Assembly (NCBI RefSeq): GCF_009928525.1 | Contig: NZ_JAABOK010000002.1 | Coordinates: forward strand, 62,001-126,000 | Direction: 5' to 3' | DNA: 64,000 bases | Origin: Chitinophaga solisilvae | GTDB lineage: Bacteria > Bacteroidota > Bacteroidia > Chitinophagales > Chitinophagaceae | Shown: piece by piece, positions 62,273-64,000 of the stretch | Layout: each line of letters opens with the position of its first letter | How positions within the stretch are numbered: the first letter of the stretch is position 1 | The notes under the pieces: model-generated | Databases searched by the model: none | Told to the model about the DNA's origin: nothing | What the model saw: only the letters and a program-made list of their open reading frames with translations | Made by a program: the position numbers and the translations under genes

Positions 62273-63895
62273 ATGGATCGCAGACAATTCCTTACCTTAT
62301 CTCCTGGCCGCGCCAAGCAGACGCGTAATGCACTTGCCCGTACCGCCTCAGGTATGACGCCCTATACCGGCAGCTGGGGAAAATTGCAGCTCATTCACCT
62401 GCTGAAACGTACTACCTTCGGGGCTTCCCCGGATCATATCAATGCCTTCTCCGGCATGACCATGCAACAGGTGGTAGACGCCCTCCTCACCCCGCAGCCT
62501 GATCCCGCCCCGCCGGTCAATAACTACGGTGTTGATGACGGAGGCGTAGCACCGGGTGCTGTCTGGGTAAGAGCCGCCCTCGGCAGCGAAGAGCTGGAAA
62601 GGAAACGAATAGGATCGTATAAAGCCTGGTGGGTAGGACAAATGATCAACCAACAGGCAGGCATACACGAAAAAATGGTGCTCTTCTGGCATAATCATTT
62701 CGTGACAGAAACCACTATGGTGAATGACAGCAGGTTCATCTACCAGTATAACCTCACGCTCAGGCATCATGCATTGGGTAATTTCAAAGCCCTCACAAAG
62801 GCTGTTACCCTGGACCCGGCTATGCTGGTATATCTCAATGGATACCTCAACTCCAAAGGCGCTGCCGATGAAAACTATGCGCGCGAATTGCATGAACTGT
62901 TCACCGTCGGCAAAGGACCGGATTCCCGCTATACAGAAGATGATGTGAGAGCCACCGCCCGCGTGCTGACAGGCTTCCGGGTAGATAGAACCAACATTGT
63001 CAGCACTTTCAATACTACGCAGCACGATCTGACCAATAAAGCCTTCTCCGGTTTCTACGGCAATAAGGTGATATCCGGTCAAACCGGTCCGGATGGTGCG
63101 CAGGAACTGGATGAACTGTTGAAAATCATCTTCCTGCAACCTGAAGTCGCTAAATTCATCTGCAGAAAATTATACCGTTTCTTTGTTTACTATGAAATCG
63201 ATCAGGCCACGGAAGATAATGTAATCACCCCGCTGGCGGATATCTTCCGTAACAGCGGATACGATATTACCGTGGTACTCAGGGCGCTGTTAACCAGCGA
63301 ACATTTCTTCGATCCGCTTAATATGGCCTGCCTGATTAAAAGTCCGGCAGACTTCTGCATAGGCCTGCTGCGCGAATTTAATGTGAAGTTCCCGGCAGAT
63401 TACCCGACACAATATGAAAAATGGGGTGCTATTCACCGGGTGATGGCACTCATGCTGCAGAATCTCGGCGATCCGCCACTGGTGGCAGGCTGGGATGCCT
63501 ACTATCAGGAACCTTCCTTTCATGAATTGTGGATAAACACCGATACCCTGCCGAAACGGAACCAGTTCAGTGATGGCCTCATCGGCAACGGTATTAATAA
63601 CCTGCGCATCGATCCGCTGGCCTTCGCCGATAAAATGTCTGACCCGGGAAACCCGGTTACGCTGGTGAATGATTCCCTCGCGGTATTATATCGTATAGAC
63701 GTTTCCGATACCCTGAAGACATTCCTGAAAGATAATATCCTCCTTGCCGGTCAGAATACGAACGCCTATTGGACCAATGCCTGGAACCGTTATAAATCCA
63801 CTCCTTCCGATATGGCGAATACCAATGATGTAATCGGGCATCTGCAGGCGCTGTATAAGTACATTATGGACCTTTCGGAGTATCAATTATCCTGA
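62273..63895 (+). CDS. DUF1800-family protein
   Basis: 540 residues. The N-terminus MDRRQFLTLSPGRA is followed by LLKRTTFGASPDHINAFSGM typical of DUF1800. Conserved segments are LFWHNHFVTE, NENYARELHELFTVG-like DENYARELHELFTVGKG, and ATARVLTGF. The family is secreted and paired with DUF1501 proteins; the function is unsettled. The next gene (63914) starts 18 bp later and encodes the expected DUF1501 partner. Confidence 0.9.
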   Translation: MDRRQFLTLSPGRAKQTRNALARTASGMTPYTGSWGKLQLIHLLKRTTFGASPDHINAFSGMTMQQVVDALLTPQPDPAPPVNNYGVDDGGVAPGAVWVRAALGSEELERKRIGSYKAWWVGQMINQQAGIHEKMVLFWHNHFVTETTMVNDSRFIYQYNLTLRHHALGNFKALTKAVTLDPAMLVYLNGYLNSKGAADENYARELHELFTVGKGPDSRYTEDDVRATARVLTGFRVDRTNIVSTFNTTQHDLTNKAFSGFYGNKVISGQTGPDGAQELDELLKIIFLQPEVAKFICRKLYRFFVYYEIDQATEDNVITPLADIFRNSGYDITVVLRALLTSEHFFDPLNMACLIKSPADFCIGLLREFNVKFPADYPTQYEKWGAIHRVMALMLQNLGDPPLVAGWDAYYQEPSFHELWINTDTLPKRNQFSDGLIGNGINNLRIDPLAFADKMSDPGNPVTLVNDSLAVLYRIDVSDTLKTFLKDNILLAGQNTNAYWTNAWNRYKSTPSDMANTNDVIGHLQALYKYIMDLSEYQLS

Positions 63896-63913
63896 TTGCT
63901 GAAAAACCTTACT

Positions 63914-64000
63914 ATGAAAAGAAGAGATTTCCTGAAATATACAGCCCCCGCTGCTATCCTGCCAACTGTTATCAACGGGTTTTCCATCAAGGCATTTGCC
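63914..64000 (+). CDS. DUF1501-family protein, N-terminus (partial)
   Basis: The first 29 residues (MKRRDFLKYTAPAAILPTVI and on) form a twin-arginine-type signal (RRDFLK) with a hydrophobic core; the window ends inside the gene. The Tat-like signal and the position directly after DUF1800 are typical of the DUF1501 partner. The identity rests on context and the signal only. Confidence 0.75.
   Translation, partial: MKRRDFLKYTAPAAILPTVINGFSIKAFA

Overview
The window is chromosomal DNA of a Bacteroidota bacterium, most likely a Chitinophaga-like member of the Chitinophagaceae. The reasons are the gene families present: FecI-type sigma / FecR / STN-TonB receptor / lipoprotein modules, paired DUF6443-RHS proteins, DUF1800-DUF1501 partners, and a DUF2586 tail sheath with DUF6046. 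Shine-Dalgarno sites are also weak throughout. This assignment is inferred from the sequence; no search was run.

Layout. (1) 1-16.3 kb: a contractile phage-tail cluster on the + strand. It runs holin-like, spanin-like and endolysin genes, then sheath, tube, tail-assembly chaperone with a probable -1 frameshift, tape measure, DUF6046, hub, gpV-like, gp25-like, LysM, gpJ-like, gpI-like, and two fibre-like proteins. It ends with five tandem paralogous secreted proteins and a strong terminator. No head, portal or terminase gene is visible, but the window starts inside the cluster, so tailocin and prophage cannot be told apart. (2) 16.4-28.4 kb: a metallo-beta-lactamase-fold hydrolase divergent from an HxlR regulator, a two-gene RHS operon, a siderophore-type TonB receptor and a secreted M23-family protein. 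(3) 28.5-43.2 kb: a complete type I-B CRISPR-Cas locus (cas6, a 54-codon ORF, cas8b, cas7, cas5, cas3, cas4, cas1, cas2). It is followed by an array of 77 repeats that decay at the leader-distal end. (4) 43.2-56.5 kb: two consecutive cell-surface signalling modules (ECF sigma, anti-sigma, STN-TonB receptor, lipoproteins). (5) 56.5-64 kb: a RidA-like lipoprotein, a DNRLRE-like lipoprotein, an MDR oxidoreductase, a small membrane protein, tRNA-Lys(CTT), a thiolase, a 68-bp perfect inverted repeat, and a DUF1800/DUF1501 pair cut by the window end.

The most interesting signal is in the cas operon. The 30-bp CRISPR repeat has a degenerate, full-length, antisense copy in the cas6-cas8b gap (22/30 identical). 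A second lies upstream of cas6 (18/30 to the repeat, 23/30 to the first copy). A third, gapped copy after cas2 shares a 12-mer with the first. Solitary degenerate repeats between cas6 and cas8 are the hallmark of crRNA-like CreA/CreR RNAs that guide the effector to repress a toxin or cas promoters. A small, very acidic ORF coupled to cas8b sits beside the first copy. The second notable feature is the cassette of five secreted paralogs at the end of the tail cluster, whose conserved N-terminal motif resembles phage-fibre segments although each has a signal peptide.
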